Made by a program: the position numbers and the translations under genes
Notes under the pieces: model-generated
What the model saw: the letters and a program-made list of their open reading frames with translations, nothing else
The model's database searches: none
Told to the model about the DNA's origin: nothing
Shown here: one piece after another, positions 35,880 through 47,820 of the stretch
How positions within the stretch are numbered: position 1 is the first letter of the stretch
Layout of the letters: the number at the start of each line of letters is the position of its first letter
Origin: Phaeosaccion multiseriatum
Taxonomy: Eukaryota; Ochrophyta, other classes
Length of the DNA stretch: 64,000 bases
Assembly: GCA_965112735.1 (NCBI GenBank)
Contig: OZ218964.1
Coordinates: forward strand, 806,001-870,000
Reading direction: 5' to 3'

Positions 35880-38800
35880 GCATGGCATCGGTTCGTGCAT
35901 TGTATGACAGCAGCGTCAGAGAGAGAGAGGGAGAGAGGGAGAGAGGCAGACAGAGAGACGAGAGCAGGAGGAGGGCGAAGAGAGAGAAAGAGCTGATCAG
36001 CCTCGACCAAGGCCAAGACGCGAGGAAAGAAAGACCGCAGTGGTTGGTGCATCGCTATACAAGCATGTCAGCACCGACGCACGGGCCAGACAGAGGAACG
36101 AGCCGCTCCGCCCCTCCCCCCACCTGCCCACCCACCTGCCCGGGAAGACGAAGTCGAAGAGGCTCCAGAGCTCCTTGAGGTTGTTCTGGATGGGCGTGCC
36201 CGTCAGACAGAGCCGGTGTGTGGTGCGCAGCCGCTTGCAGGCGAGCGTAACCTGCGCAAAGAGGCACACACACAGCACAAACGCGCACACACACAAAACA
36301 CACACCGCACACACACACACACACACACGCACGCACGCACGCACAACGCATCAAGATCCTCGTGAGCTTGAGGTGCCGTTCGAGTGTGCATGTGTGTCTG
36401 TGTGTCTGTCTGTATGTCCATCTGCCTGCCTCTCCATATGCCTCTGCCTACCTGCGTGCCTGTCCATATGCCTATCATTGTATCCATCCATCCACCCAAA
36501 ACCCTCCACGCACCTCAGCATCGGGATTCCTAATCTTCTGCCCCTCGTCCACAATGGCATAGTCCCATGTCTGCCGCAACAACGTATCCCCCATCGCCTT
36601 GAGACCATCGTAGGACGTCACCAACACAACCCCCGGTCGTAGTGCCAAGGCCTTTCGAAGCATGGCCCGGAGCTTCGTCGACGAGGAAGCTGCTGCACTA
36701 AAGACCGGGTTGGCCCTATGCAGCAACACTACCCGTAGCTCGGGTGCCCAGATGTGAAGCTCCTTGACCCAGTGCCCGAGCACCGTGGCGGGGGCGATGA
36801 CGATCGCCTGGCGATTGCGAGTGTATGTCCAAGTCAATCAGTTAAGTCAGGCAAGGCAAAGGGTGAACTTGGCGAAACCCTTACTACTTGTGTGGTGTGA
36901 GAGGCTTGCGAGCGATGAACTTTGCTCTCCTTGCCAGGAGAGTTGGGAGGTTTCCCCCCCAAACTACACTACATGCATCCTTTGACTCAAGTCCCGCCCC
37001 TTCTACACACACACACAGCATCTCGGGTACGTACGAAAGTCATTAACGACAAGAGCAAAAGGAAGGCCTCTTCTCAAAGCTTGCCATAAGGACAAGATCG
37101 ATAACACCTTACCTTGTACAGGAAATTGCTGCTGTGCAAAGCGCCCAAATAGGCCGCGATTTGGACCGTCTTGCCCAGTCCCATCTCGTCCCCCACGATG
37201 CCCCCCGCCCCCTGCAAGTGCAGCTGCCACATCCAGCGCATGCCCGTCTTCTGGTACTGGTATAGCTTGTCCGCGAGCCGCTGCGGAAGCAGCAGGCCCC
37301 GCGCAATGTCCACCATCAGTCCCGCTGGCCTCCGCCTCCGAGCTCGCTCCCCATCGTCGTCGTCGTCGTCCTCCTCCTCCTCTTCCTCCCTCCCCTCCTC
37401 ATCCTCCTGCAGTTGAAGCAACTCAATTCGCTCGTCATAATCTGCCTGGGCGAAGTCGTCTACGAAGCGGTCCGTCCTCGACGCACTCCCTCTCACTCGT
37501 AGGACTTTCCTCTTCTTCTCCCTCCTCCTCTTCTCCTTCTCCCTACGATCTTTTCCCTCCTTCTTTAGCAGCAGCATCTTTCCCATTGCGCGTTGCTTCT
37601 GCTTCTGCTGCCGCTTTGGCGCCGCTCCTCGCCCTCTCTTCCGTCTCCCCCGTCCACTATCATCCTCGTCCGTGCTGCTGTCCTCCGTACCGGTGTCCAG
37701 CAAATCTCCAACATCTTCCTCCTCCATGTCGTCATCCTCCTCCTCGTCCTCGTTATTATCATTGTCCTCTTCCTCTGAGCGGTAGTCTTCATCGTCATCA
37801 TCTCCCTCAAATTCCCGTCTCCATTCCCCAATCTCCCCCTCGTCTCCCTCCTCCTCCTCCTCCTCCTCCTCCTCCTCCTCCTCCTCCTCCTCCCGCTCAG
37901 CTCTGCCCCTTCTCCTGGGGGCAGCGGGGCGTCTCCGCCGTGGTGTTGATCTTGCCCCCTCTGTACGCGACCTCTTCTTCCCCGTCTTCTTTCTTCCCCT
38001 CAAACAAGAACCACCTCCACGCTTTCCATCTTCATCATCCTCCTCCTCCTCCTCCTCCTCCTCCTCCTCTTCCTCTACAATATGTTGGTCTTCCGTGTAA
38101 GACACAGCAGCAGCAGCGGCTCGTACCCCTCGGGGTCTCGGAGTTCCACATGCTCCGCAGGCGCGGGTACGCAGCGGGTTGAGCAGGGTGCAAGCGGGGC
38201 AGGCCCACTCCTCGGCAGTCCCAGAAGCAGCAGCACCACCACCACCCCCGCCGGTTGGTGATACAGCAGCCACGACTTGCCCATCCTCGGCGTCGCTACT
38301 CGAGCCCCCATCAGCACTACCGTGGGCGGCGCTAGATCGAGGTCGAGATGGAGCAGGAGAAGAAGCTGCCCTAGCCCTAGTCTGCCTTTCATCCTTCCGC
38401 GCCTCTCTGCGGCCAGCTCTCCTTCGTCTGTTACCGCCTGTGGTCTCATCCTCTTTCTTCTCCTTCTCCTCTTCCTCGTCCTCGTCCTCCTCGTCCTTCT
38501 CTTCCTCCTCGTCCTCGTCCTCCTCGTCCTCCTCCTCTTCCACTGCTCGTCGACGTGCACCCCTCCTACTGGGCTTACCCGAGGATTTTTCCTGTTTTGG
38601 AGTGGGCCCTCTGATTCCTCTTCTTCTTCTGCTACTGCTACTGCTGGTGCTGCTACCTCCTCCCCCCCTTCCGTTTCTGCGACCGCCCCCTTCTTCCCCC
38701 TCCTCGTCTTGATCGCTCTCTGGTTCACCTTCTTCATCGTCGCTCCCCTCACCCCCGCCATGGGCTGCCTTCTCTTCTTTCCTCGCCCTCCTCTTCTTCT

Positions 38801-39858
38801 TCACGAGGGCTTTCACCCAGTCATCATCATCCTCCTCCGTATAATCCTCATCCTCCTCGTCCTCCTCCGCCGGAGCATATCTCCTCATGCTCCTCTTCCT
38901 CTTCCTCTTCTTCGGAGCGGGCACCACTCCCACTGCCCCGGACGCAACTTTGTGTTGCATGACGGACATTCGCCCCTTCCCTCCAGCCCGGGCCTGGGGC
39001 GGTACCATAAGGGGCTGGAGGCCTGTCCCCCGATCAAACGGGGTGATGACTCCCAAGCGCACCATCTCTCTGCGCTGCGCGGCGAGACTCAAGCTGCTGC
39101 CTCCATCATCTTCGTCCTCCGCCTCCTCCAACCCTGCCACTGCTCTTGATCGACGACCGCCTTCCCTTCCTGCACGGGAATGACGTGCATCAGTATCCTC
39201 CCCACACTCGTCGTCACCCTCCTCCTCCTCGTGCTCCTGCTCCTCGGTCACACCTCTGTGACTCTGCCCGGCTCCGCTTCCAATGGCAGCAGCGTAGCCC
39301 TGTCTCTGCTTGATCATGGCTCGCAGGATCTGCTGTTTCATCTTGACCTTGTCCAGTACGGCAAGTCGCTTCTCCCCTCTGCGGGGGGTCGTGTGTGTAC
39401 GTAGGTTTGAAGGGAAGGAAGGGGGTGAGGAGGGAGAGAGATAAAGTACTCCCACAGGCAGAGTTATCTCGAGCGTGCACATCCGCTACTACGTACCTCC
39501 TTGTCATATCTGCTAGAGCCTCATCCAGTCCACTCAGGGCCGCTCTCAGCACGGAAGTGTTGGCCCTGGGACAGAAGGGATTTAAGGCCCGCTTGGGAAA
39601 GCCCAAGTATCCTCCGTTACGCGAGTTCACCGCAGACAGGCCTACGTTCGCCTGATACTCGGAGCCACCCCCTCCAGCGCTGATCCAGGGATCTTCCGTG
39701 TTGGAGGAGGCGCCCCCCCCGCTGCCATCCCCGTCACCAGGGGTGGCTGCCGTCGGGCTGAAAAAGCGCGGGATTTCCGCCCGCCGCTGCCGCGCTTCCG
39801 CATTGCCGAGCACCTCCTCCTCCACGGCATCGGATGACACAAGGCGGAAGTTGCTCAT
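32915..39858 (-). CDS. CSB/ERCC6/Rad26-type SNF2 DNA-repair ATPase with a RanBP2-type zinc finger
   Basis: Seven exons (39858-39497, 39378-37113, 36807-36514, 36251-36136, 35847-35649, 35289-33226, 33019-32915) join in frame to give 1801 aa. Helicase motif I is GDEMGLGKT; motif II is [10 protein letters not shown], where CSB proteins usually have DEGH; then [20 protein letters not shown] and [20 protein letters not shown], which is specific to CSB. The second lobe has [38 protein letters not shown] and [20 protein letters not shown]. The C-terminus has [12 protein letters not shown] and a final helix [12 protein letters not shown] like the CSB winged-helix end. Before the ATPase, [20 protein letters not shown] is a RanBP2/NZF zinc finger within long acidic runs. 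CSB acts at stalled RNA polymerase II in transcription-coupled repair. Long acidic and Gly-rich inserts make it larger than usual. Confidence 0.9.
35396..35571. repeat. (GAG)n-type triplet tract in an intron
   Basis: A GAG-rich tract with scattered changes lies in the intron between the fifth and sixth exons of the CSB-like gene; on the sense strand it is CTC-rich. Confidence 0.9.
38139..38216 (-). other. RanBP2/NZF-type zinc-finger segment of the CSB-like gene
   Basis: The segment codes WxCxxC, LLN, then CxxC with spacing typical of RanBP2-type fingers. NZF members of this class bind ubiquitin. Next to it lies a copy of the dispersed GGTGATACAGCAG repeat (38252..38271). Confidence 0.8.
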
Positions 39859-40354
39859 GGTAGTTGCTACCGGTCCATCCTCACAGGGACTAGTTCATTG
39901 CGAGGGAAAGGGAAATCCCACCCTCTGGAGGGGTCGGGTACCGATCTCGCTCTCCCTCCCTCTTCCTTTCTGTGTGTGTGTGTGTCTCTCTCTCTCTCTG
40001 TCGCCCTCCTTCCCTATTCTGTCTTTTTCTCTCTTCTCTCTCTCTCTTCCTATTGCTCACTCTCTCTCACTCTTCCCACGCCCTTGCTCTCTTTGATGCA
40101 TTTTTCTCAATCGACACAGCTGGTCGGGTAAGGCGCGGCGGAAACCATTCCCCCTCGGGACCCCCGCGAACTTGGGAGAACTTTGCAGCAGCGAGGCAAG
40201 TAATAGAGAGTTGTGCGAGGGGAGTATAGAGGAGACTGGTGGAGGAAGGAGGTAAACCGCTTGAAGGAGGGCTTAATCTTTCTCCCGGTCAGGAAAGCCA
40301 GAGAGGAGTACAAGTCGGTAACGCCCGCCCGGCAGAGGACCGAGCGAACAAGGC
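39859..40354. promoter_or_regulatory. divergent intergenic region, CSB-like gene and Rpt2
   Basis: It separates two start codons by 496 nt and contains a long CT-rich stretch (about 39950..40080). No certain element is seen. Confidence 0.4.
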
Positions 40355-42615
40355 ATGGGGAATGCTCAAGGGGGCGGCTTCCCCCCTCCCCAGCGAGGGG
40401 CAGGGAAGCCGAGCGACAAGGACAAGGACAAGGAGAAGAAGAAGAAGAAGTTCGAGCCGCGCCCTCCTCTGCGGAGCGGAAGGAAGAAGCGGAAGAAGGG
40501 GCCGGCGACAGCAGTGCGAACACCAGCAGGTAGGTGTAGCAGGGGCTTGTCAGATAGGGCCTTCGGGGGTGCATGCCCGTCCTGTGGAGTGCTGGGAGAG
40601 GGTCTCTTGGGGATGCTGTCTGACAACTACTCTCATTGAGTGACGCATATTTATATCTCCGTGTGTGTTGTTCCTTCCCTCAACTGCTACTGCCGCCATA
40701 TTTCTTCTTGCTCGCCTCCACGTGCAGTATTCCCCACGACCAAATGCCGGCTGCGCCTCCTGAAGCTGGAGCGCATCAAGGATTTCCTTCTGCTTGAAGA
40801 GGAGTACATTCGGAACCAGGAGGTGTTCAAGCCGAGAGAGGAGAAGGACCAGGAGGAGAGGACCAAGGTGAGCGCAGAGAGACGCCGAGATGGGCCTGCT
40901 TGAACACCACTGAGAAGAAGGGGAAATGAGCAGTAGCGGCGACAGAGGCGGAGTTACCTGCAAAAGCTTTGGGTCGAGTCGAGCTGCCGAGTGGGAAGGG
41001 TGGTTGTGCTATTCAGCAGACCCAGGACCCGGCCTTGGACCCCCGCCTATCGGGAAACTCGGTAGACAGACTCGCCGCTTCATGCTTGTACTATATACCC
41101 TACTCCATCGACTCACCTATGTGCGTTGCGTATTGCGTCACAATGAACCGAAGGTGGAGGAGCTGCGAGGAAGCCCCCTCTCTGTGGGCACCCTGGAGGA
41201 GATGATTGACGATAACCACGCAATTGTGAGCAGCAGTGTGGGGCCCGAGTACTATGTCAACGTCCTGTCCTTTGTCAACCAAGACCTGCTAGAGCCGGGC
41301 TGCTCCGTGCTCCTGCATAACAAGGTCATGTCGGTGGTGGGTATCCTTGGAGACGACGCAGACCCCATGGTCAGTGTGATGAAGGTAGACAAGGCCCCTC
41401 TGGAGAGCTATGCGGATATTGGGGGATTGGAGACGCAGATTCAGGAGATTAAGGAGGCCGTGGAGCTGCCCCTGACACACCCGGAGTTGTACGAGGACAT
41501 TGGCATCAAGCCACCCAAGGGCGTTATCCTATACGGAGAGCCGGGGACGGGCAAGACTTTGCTGGCCAAGGCGGTGGCCAATCAGACGAGTGCGACTTTC
41601 CTGCGGGTGGTGGGGTCGGAGCTGATCCAAAAGTACTTGGGAGACGGACCCAAGTTGGTGCGGGAACTGTTTCGTGTGGCGGATGACCACTCGCCCACCA
41701 TTGTCTTTATCGATGAGATCGACGCCGTGGGCAGCAAGCGGTACGACAGCAACAGCGGCGGGACAAGGGAGATTCAGCGAACCATGCTCGAGCTGCTGAA
41801 CCAGCTCGACGGTTTCGACGAGAGAGGCGATGTCAAGGTCAGTATCAGTCCCATCTCTCTACCGTGTTTAAGCTAGCCTCGCATTGTTCTGTGGTTGGAG
41901 GGGCTGCTGCCGCATGTAGAGAACCGCTGTTGTGCGGTCCCAACGAGGAGTCGAGAAGAGTATTGCGACGGATGGATGGGTGGATAGATGGATGGATGGA
42001 TGGATGGAAAGACTACTCTCCACCCTCTCTGCCCATGATGGTGCCCCTCTCTTCTCCTTCTCCTCATTCGCCCCCCTCCGGTCGTACCCTCGACTCCCCC
42101 ACCCACCCAACCCAGGTCATTATGGCAACCAACAAGATTGAGTCGCTGGACCCCGCCCTGATCCGGCCAGGACGAATCGACCGCAAGATCGAGTTCCCCC
42201 TGCCGGACGTCAAGACCAAGCGCCACATCTTCGGCATCCACACGTCTCGCATGACGATGTCCGAGGACGTGGATCTTGAGTCGTTTATCATGTCCAAAGA
42301 CGATCTGTCGGGGGCCGACATTAAGGCCATTTGCATGGAGGCCGGCCTGTTGGCCCTGAGGGAGAGGCGTATGAAGGTGAGTGGTTGTTGTTGCAGTGTG
42401 TTTTACTACACCTTTCAGAGAGCCTCATCTATTACATATGCATATGTTGCCATGTATTGTACCCTGGGCCGAAGTCTGCTTAACAGTGTAAACAATTGCG
42501 TACCTGACAAACGTATTCGCTTGAAATAAAGGTGACAATGGAAGACTTCACCAAGGCCAAGGAGAAGGCGCTGTACCGCAAGAAGGGAAACGTGCCCGAA
42601 GGACTCTACCTGTGA
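40355..42615 (+). CDS. RPT2: 26S proteasome regulatory ATPase subunit Rpt2
   Basis: Five exons (40355-40529, 40728-40867, 41154-41837, 42116-42376, 42532-42615) join with matching phases to give 447 aa, close to the usual 440. The N-terminus MGNAQGGG keeps the Gly-2 that is myristoylated in Rpt2. Next come a Lys-rich segment and the coiled-coil region [20 protein letters not shown]. The AAA core has Walker A GEPGTGKT, Walker B FIDEID, and the arginine-rich HPGRI-like [14 protein letters not shown]. The chain ends GLYL, the hydrophobic-Tyr-X tail that docks into the 20S alpha ring. Rpt2 gates the 20S core and helps unfold substrates. Walker A has Glu where animals have Pro; plant Rpt2 also has Glu. 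It is highly conserved, so identity is firm. Confidence 0.97.
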
Positions 42616-43630
42616 GGGAGCTGGCTTGGTCGGTGGGGTGCCGAGGATCCCAAAGAGGGGTGGGCTGGGGGCCGCCAAGGGGTGTGCGTCCACGCAAGGA
42701 GCGGAGAGAAGCCCGCAGGCTTTCTTCCATGACACTGTGTGTCCTCTGCCTCTCGACGTGCGTGGGCTTATCCTCAAGGAGTGGGTGTATAGAGGCCAGG
42801 GTATGATGTGCTGATTCAGGCCGGCGTCGGCCCATCCTTCCTCCATCCTACTGTGTTGGTTGTCGTCCAAATATGCAGGATGGGTCCTTGGCTGGGGCTT
42901 GCCGGGTTTGGCCACAGCTGATCCCAATCTTCCTCCCAAGCCCCCCCCCCTTAATCTGAATATATCCCTCCGATTCAATAGCTGTCGTCTTGCCGAGAGA
43001 GAGGGTTTAAAAGCAGTGTTTACGTTAGCGTACCTACTCGCTAGCCTCCCCCCCATTCCGATCCCATTCCACGTTCAACCCCTGATACACTATCCGCTAT
43101 CCGCTATCGCCGGCGCCAGCCGGCACGCTATCCGCTATCGGCCGGCTGCCGATAGCGCGCTATCACAATGTGGGCGATGTGCTAGGGGTTGACCATGTTG
43201 CCGGACAATTGTCCCGAGAGTCATTTATTGACATAATATATTCCCGCGAAAGCCTCTCTCCTTTTTCAATCAAGAGAACAGCTGAATAGTCGCAGCTTCA
43301 TAACAAATGAAGGCTGCGGGTTGTTAATATGGCTGTGCCTGGAGCGTAGAAGCAGCGACGCGCGTCGTAAGCGTAGGCTGTGGCAACTGAGGGGTGATTT
43401 TTTCTTGAGGGCAGCGAAGCTTTCACCCAAGCAAGCAGGAGCGGAGCAACACCAACAACAGCTGCAGGCGGCTTTGGTTCTCCGGAAAGGAGGAAGAAGT
43501 TATCAGGTTCTTCTTGGCTCTGCTGTCTGCGCGACGCAGAGGGTGAGTAGGGACGGAGAAGCGGGTGTGAGCATCCGCCGACGAACGAGGCTGTCTCAGC
43601 GAAAGACGTGAGCAGGACAAGGGAGGCATC
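42616..43630. other. intergenic region with a cluster of short palindromes
   Basis: It lies between Rpt2 and the downstream membrane protein gene. A TATCCGC-rich palindromic block sits at 43089..43164. The right part is AT-richer (AATATATT near 43235) and probably holds the promoter of the next gene. I see no gene. Confidence 0.4.
43133..43157. repeat. perfect 10-bp inverted repeat
   Basis: CGCTATCGGC and GCCGATAGCG flank a 5-nt loop. A second inverted pair, GCCGGC with GCCGGC around GCCA, precedes it, along with tandem TATCCGC words. Confidence 0.8.
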
Positions 43631-46030
43631 ATGAGGGGGCTTTCGGCTGTAAAGAGGACCACCATATTGGCCGTGGTTCTGGTACTCTGCAGCATTGACT
43701 CGGCTGCGGCCCTTTCGGACGATATGGACTGCTCCAACTTCGTGTCTACGAACCCCGAGGCCACGTACTCCGTAATGGCTGGCAATGTGCACAAGTCTCA
43801 GGAGGATGTGAACGCAGAGGCGAGGGCTCTCGATATCGACGAGCTGTCTGTTTTGGATGGAACTGCCGCGGACTCCCTGGACACGTATGCTCGTCTGACT
43901 GCGGACGGCGATGCTATTCTCGAGCTCTTCGACACAGAGGGCAAGGAAGATGAGGAAGGGGAAGACTCAGACTCAGGGACGGCAGTCATCGGCGCGGATG
44001 GCGAAGTATCTTCGCGCAGAGCCTCTGCGAGCAGAGACTCTTCGAGCAGAGACTCTTCGAGTGATGATTCCTCCTCGAGCGATGACCCCTCCCCGTTTCA
44101 TGACCGTGGCGACACGCACCCGTCTCGGCCCCAGTGCCGAGGGGGCCATCCCTGCCACACACGACCCTATCCACGCCGGGGTCACCGGGTCGGTGGCCGA
44201 GGTCGACGGGGTGGACGGGGTGGCGGTTCGTCATCGGACGACGGAGAGGCCGAGGAGGCCATGGAAGCGCTTCCTCCCTTCAGCACCACGGCCGCCTACC
44301 AGGGGTACGTGGACAAGGTTGCTATAGTGTTTCGCGACGAATCGGAGGGGGAAACCATGAGCCAGGTAAAGTGTTTCCAGACAAGATTATGATCGAACTA
44401 TACCTCTTCAATCAATGACTTCATTCCTTCGCTGCCCCCCCACCCCCCCCCACCGTCCCACCCACCTTCAAAGTCCAATCAATCGGCCCTCCGACGCTTG
44501 CACCTCCCTATTGACCTTCGCCCCCCCCCCCTCCTTCCCCCATTTCGCTTTCCTGATCCGCTCTCCTAACTGACTCGCTCTCCTGAATCACTCTGTGCTT
44601 TTATGCATCAGCTCGTCTCCACCATGTGGTCCGACACTGAGCAAGTCGACACGTCCTCTCTCAGCGAGGACCAACGGGCCTTCCTCTGCATGGCCCAGAG
44701 CTACGACCTTCACCCCGGGGACACCTTTCCTTTTGAGGGGCACTACTCCTCCGGCGGTGTGGTCAACTGGTCGAGAGCTACGGACCAAGCTGCACCGCTA
44801 ACAACTGGCAGCGACCGGTATATCCAATCCATCGAGCCCACTGTGCCCACAGGGGACGACGGTGACAAGCTTCTCGCCACACGGGACGAGGCTGGAAACT
44901 ACCACTACTTTGTGGTGTATGGCGATGGGGACTGCTCCTCCTCCTCCTGTACTGAGTTGGAGGTGCTCTACTTCTTCTCAGCAGAGGCCGGAAAGGTGGG
45001 GTACGTGGGCAAGTGGGTGGATGAGGTGTTGCCAGACGACGCCGCAACGACAACAGCAGCACCAACAGCTACACCAACACCCACGCCCACGACCACACCC
45101 ACCAGCACGGATTCGGTGGTTCACGTCAGACCCCAGTCACAGCCACACTTGAAGGGTAGCAACACCGGCTCCTCTTCGCAGAAGGCGCAGACCGCCGAGG
45201 AGGAGGGACGAGGTGGGTACACGCGGGGGGGCGCGGAGGGTGGGCGACGCACTGAAGAAGAAGGACAAGAAACGACCCACGTGTCTACCACCTCTTCGTC
45301 GTGGTCGATGGCGGACGAGGAGCCCTGCTGGCTGGAGGGGTTTCAGAAGCTGCACGAGACTAGGGCGGGGGGGCAGACGAGCACGACCCTGCTTTCCGAA
45401 ACGTTCGCCACGGATGCCGAGGAAGACATGGAGAAGGCCTTCGCGGCTGCTTTCGCCAACGGTGCAGGAGGGAGCAGTGTGGGTGACACAAGCAAGCCCA
45501 GTGGTGGCAGTGGCAGTGGTAGCGGCGGCAGCGAGTCCTCCTCGAGCAGCGAGGGGATGAGCCAAGCGCAGACGATGATGGTGCTCGTGGGGGGCTTGGG
45601 GGCGTGTGTAGCCCTCCTCGCCACGGGTGGGGCGGTGGCCTACAAAAAGAGGAAGAAGAGCGCGAATCCTACCATTGTCGAGGCGCCTCGCACGCCGTAC
45701 TCGGAGCGAGGAGGGGGCGGCGAGCTGAGTGTAAAGGGCAAGCAAGTGGCCTTCTTCGGAGAGGAGCACGCCGACCCGGACGAGATTCAAGCAGCCCCTG
45801 CCAGAGACGAGCACGACGACTTTGATGGGACAGAGACGATGAAGAGTGTCGACTTGGCCACGCCCAAGGGGAGAGGAGGCGGATGGGGAGAAGGAGGAGG
45901 AGGGGAAGGGGAAGGAGGAGGGGGAGGAGGAGGAAAGAGGGTGGGGGCGTGGAGTCCTCGTGCTTTGTCTTCACCCAAGTCTTTGTCGTCTGGGGACTCC
46001 TTCGATGACGCCGACCCGTACGCGTCGTAG
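43631..46030 (+). CDS. type I membrane protein, unknown
   Basis: Two exons, 43631..44365 and 44612..46030, join in phase 0 to give 717 aa. MRGLSAVKRTTILAVVLVLC with SAAA|LSDD is a signal peptide. The predicted outside part has Asp/Ser-rich repeats (RDSSSRDSSSDDSSSSDD), a Cys-containing folded region (FLCMAQSYDLHPGDTFPFEG, NYHYFVVYGDGDCSS, VLYFFSAEAGKVGYVGKWVD), and a Thr/Pro stalk likely to be O-glycosylated. One membrane segment (MMVLVGGLGACVALLATGGA) is followed by a YKKRKK stop-transfer signal and a Gly-rich acidic tail. The architecture suggests a surface or endomembrane receptor-like protein. No family is recognised. It resembles in layout the partial gene at the right edge. Confidence 0.75.
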
Positions 46031-46340
46031 CTGGTGTCAGGTGTCAGGTGCCAGGTGGTAGTAGGTAGTTTCGGCACAGCCGTTTCAGTAGTTCGGTAGT
46101 GGGTATTGGGGCCGTCTGGCTCTAATGGGGTAGGGTGGCCTAGGTGTATAGGGAGGAGTTCTCCCTTTGTGTCGAGTGGTAGACTTATGTTTGTTCGTCA
46201 TGGGTGTCGATTTTAGTTGTGTGGGTGGGTGGCGCGTTGTCGTGCAAACCTTCAGTCCTATAGCAAAGAGTAGTGGGGGTGAATCATTAGATCATATTAC
46301 GTGGGATCGAGTAAGTACACCAGTTTCTGCCATTCTCTCC
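46031..46340. other. short convergent intergenic region
   Basis: It holds the 3' flanks of the membrane protein gene and ARPC4. GGTGTCAGGTGCCAGGTGGT-type words follow the stop. I see no gene. Confidence 0.4.
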
Positions 46341-47820
46341 CTACGGACAGAACTGCTTCATGTACTCGAGAGCCACGATTCGCGCTCGGGCGTTGATGGC
46401 GATCTTCATGCCGCTGATCTCCTTGTCAATATCTTCCATGAATTCAATCACAAAGTCCACCAGTCTGATCGAGAGGGGGGGGGGGAGGTGGGTTTAGGAT
46501 ATCAGAAGGGCAACATAAGAGCATGAGCAAGCAGCCTGACTAAGGAAGGGGAGGAAGAGAGAAAATGAGCACAATAGAGAGGGGAGGGAGAAAAGGGAGA
46601 AAGAGAAGGAGCACAACAGCGAGGGGAGGGAGAAAGACAGGAGCAAGTACATCAATTCGACGTTCGTACTTGTTCTTCCACATCTTTTCCAAGTGTGTGT
46701 GTGTGACGAGGAAGCTGATGTCGTACCCTTCCACGGCCTTTCGCCGCATGATGATGAAATGCTCGCTCCTAAGGTATGTATGTATGCAGGAAGGTAGGTA
46801 GGTAGGTAGGGAGGGAGGGACAGCACACACAAGCAGGACGTAAGACAGAAGGCCACGTACGTGTTGAAGAAGGGGACAGAAGGGGCAGGCGATGAAGGAG
46901 TACACCAGCATCATGGGCGTGGGTCGTGCACTACCTTCGTTAGCAGATATGTCATACGTCTATCTCGCTTCTCTTCCTTCCCTCCTCTCCTTGTCTTGTC
47001 TTGTGATAAAGTACTACCAACAAACCTTTGCATTAGGAAGCGTGTGAATTTCCGGCATAGAATGTGCTCAATCTCGTCTGCCTGCTTGACTCCTGCAGTG
47101 CGGAACAGAGAGGCACACACACACACACCCAGCGCAGAGAGCGGCATTCATTCAGGGCATGGCAGGGTGGGGGGGGGGGGGGTGTCAATGGGTGGGTCGG
47201 TGGATGGATCTGGGTAGACGAGAGATCAGAGTGAACAACGCGATGGCAGGCGAATGAATCCATCGTGCTGGGAGGGTGCACTTACCGATGCTGACCCTGA
47301 TGGAGTTGACTGAGGGCTCTATTAAGCACCTTTCCTGCTCGTTTCTGCATATTGTGATTGGGTTGAGCAGCAGCTCTTTGCTGCCCCGTACCTCTACCTC
47401 GGGCTTGTTATGGCGCTCCACCGTCTGCGAGGGGAAGTTTCGGAGGCATAGCGAGCCGTCCAGAGTCCCCTTTACCGTGTTCAGGTATGGGCGAAGAGTG
47501 TTGGCCTGGGGGGGGGTGAGGGGCAGGCGGTGAGCCGTAGAGGTAACGGGGGGGGGGAGGAAAAGGACGTTGGATGAATGGAAAGGTAGAAAGGGTGGGT
47601 GCCTCAAGGAAGTAAAGTGGAGGGGGGGGGGCTGGATGAAAGGTGGCGCTGCGCGGCAGAGAGGCAAGAGGATCGAAAGAGGGCGAGTTGGAAGAGGAAG
47701 GAACGATTGATCACGGCGAGGAGGACTATTGCGTGGGGAGTGAAGAGTCCCCGCCCATGAAAGCGATGGCCTATCTTTGGAGTCGGGGCTCGGCTCGCAC
47801 TGTTCCTGTCCACGTACCAT
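46341..47820 (-). CDS. ARPC4: Arp2/3 complex subunit 4 (ARPC4, p20-ARC)
   Basis: Five exons (47820-47818, 47505-47286, 47092-47026, 46768-46670, 46464-46341) join with exact phases to give 170 aa; animal ARPC4 has 168. The first coding exon is only the ATG, followed directly by a GTACGT donor. Conserved blocks: [98 protein letters not shown] and [11 protein letters not shown]. With ARPC2 it forms the core of the Arp2/3 complex, which nucleates branched actin. Expression may share the upstream divergent region with eIF2B delta. Confidence 0.95.

Noticed and set aside
37586-38182. Plus-strand 198-codon frame
   Set aside because: It is antisense to the acidic runs of the CSB-like exon.
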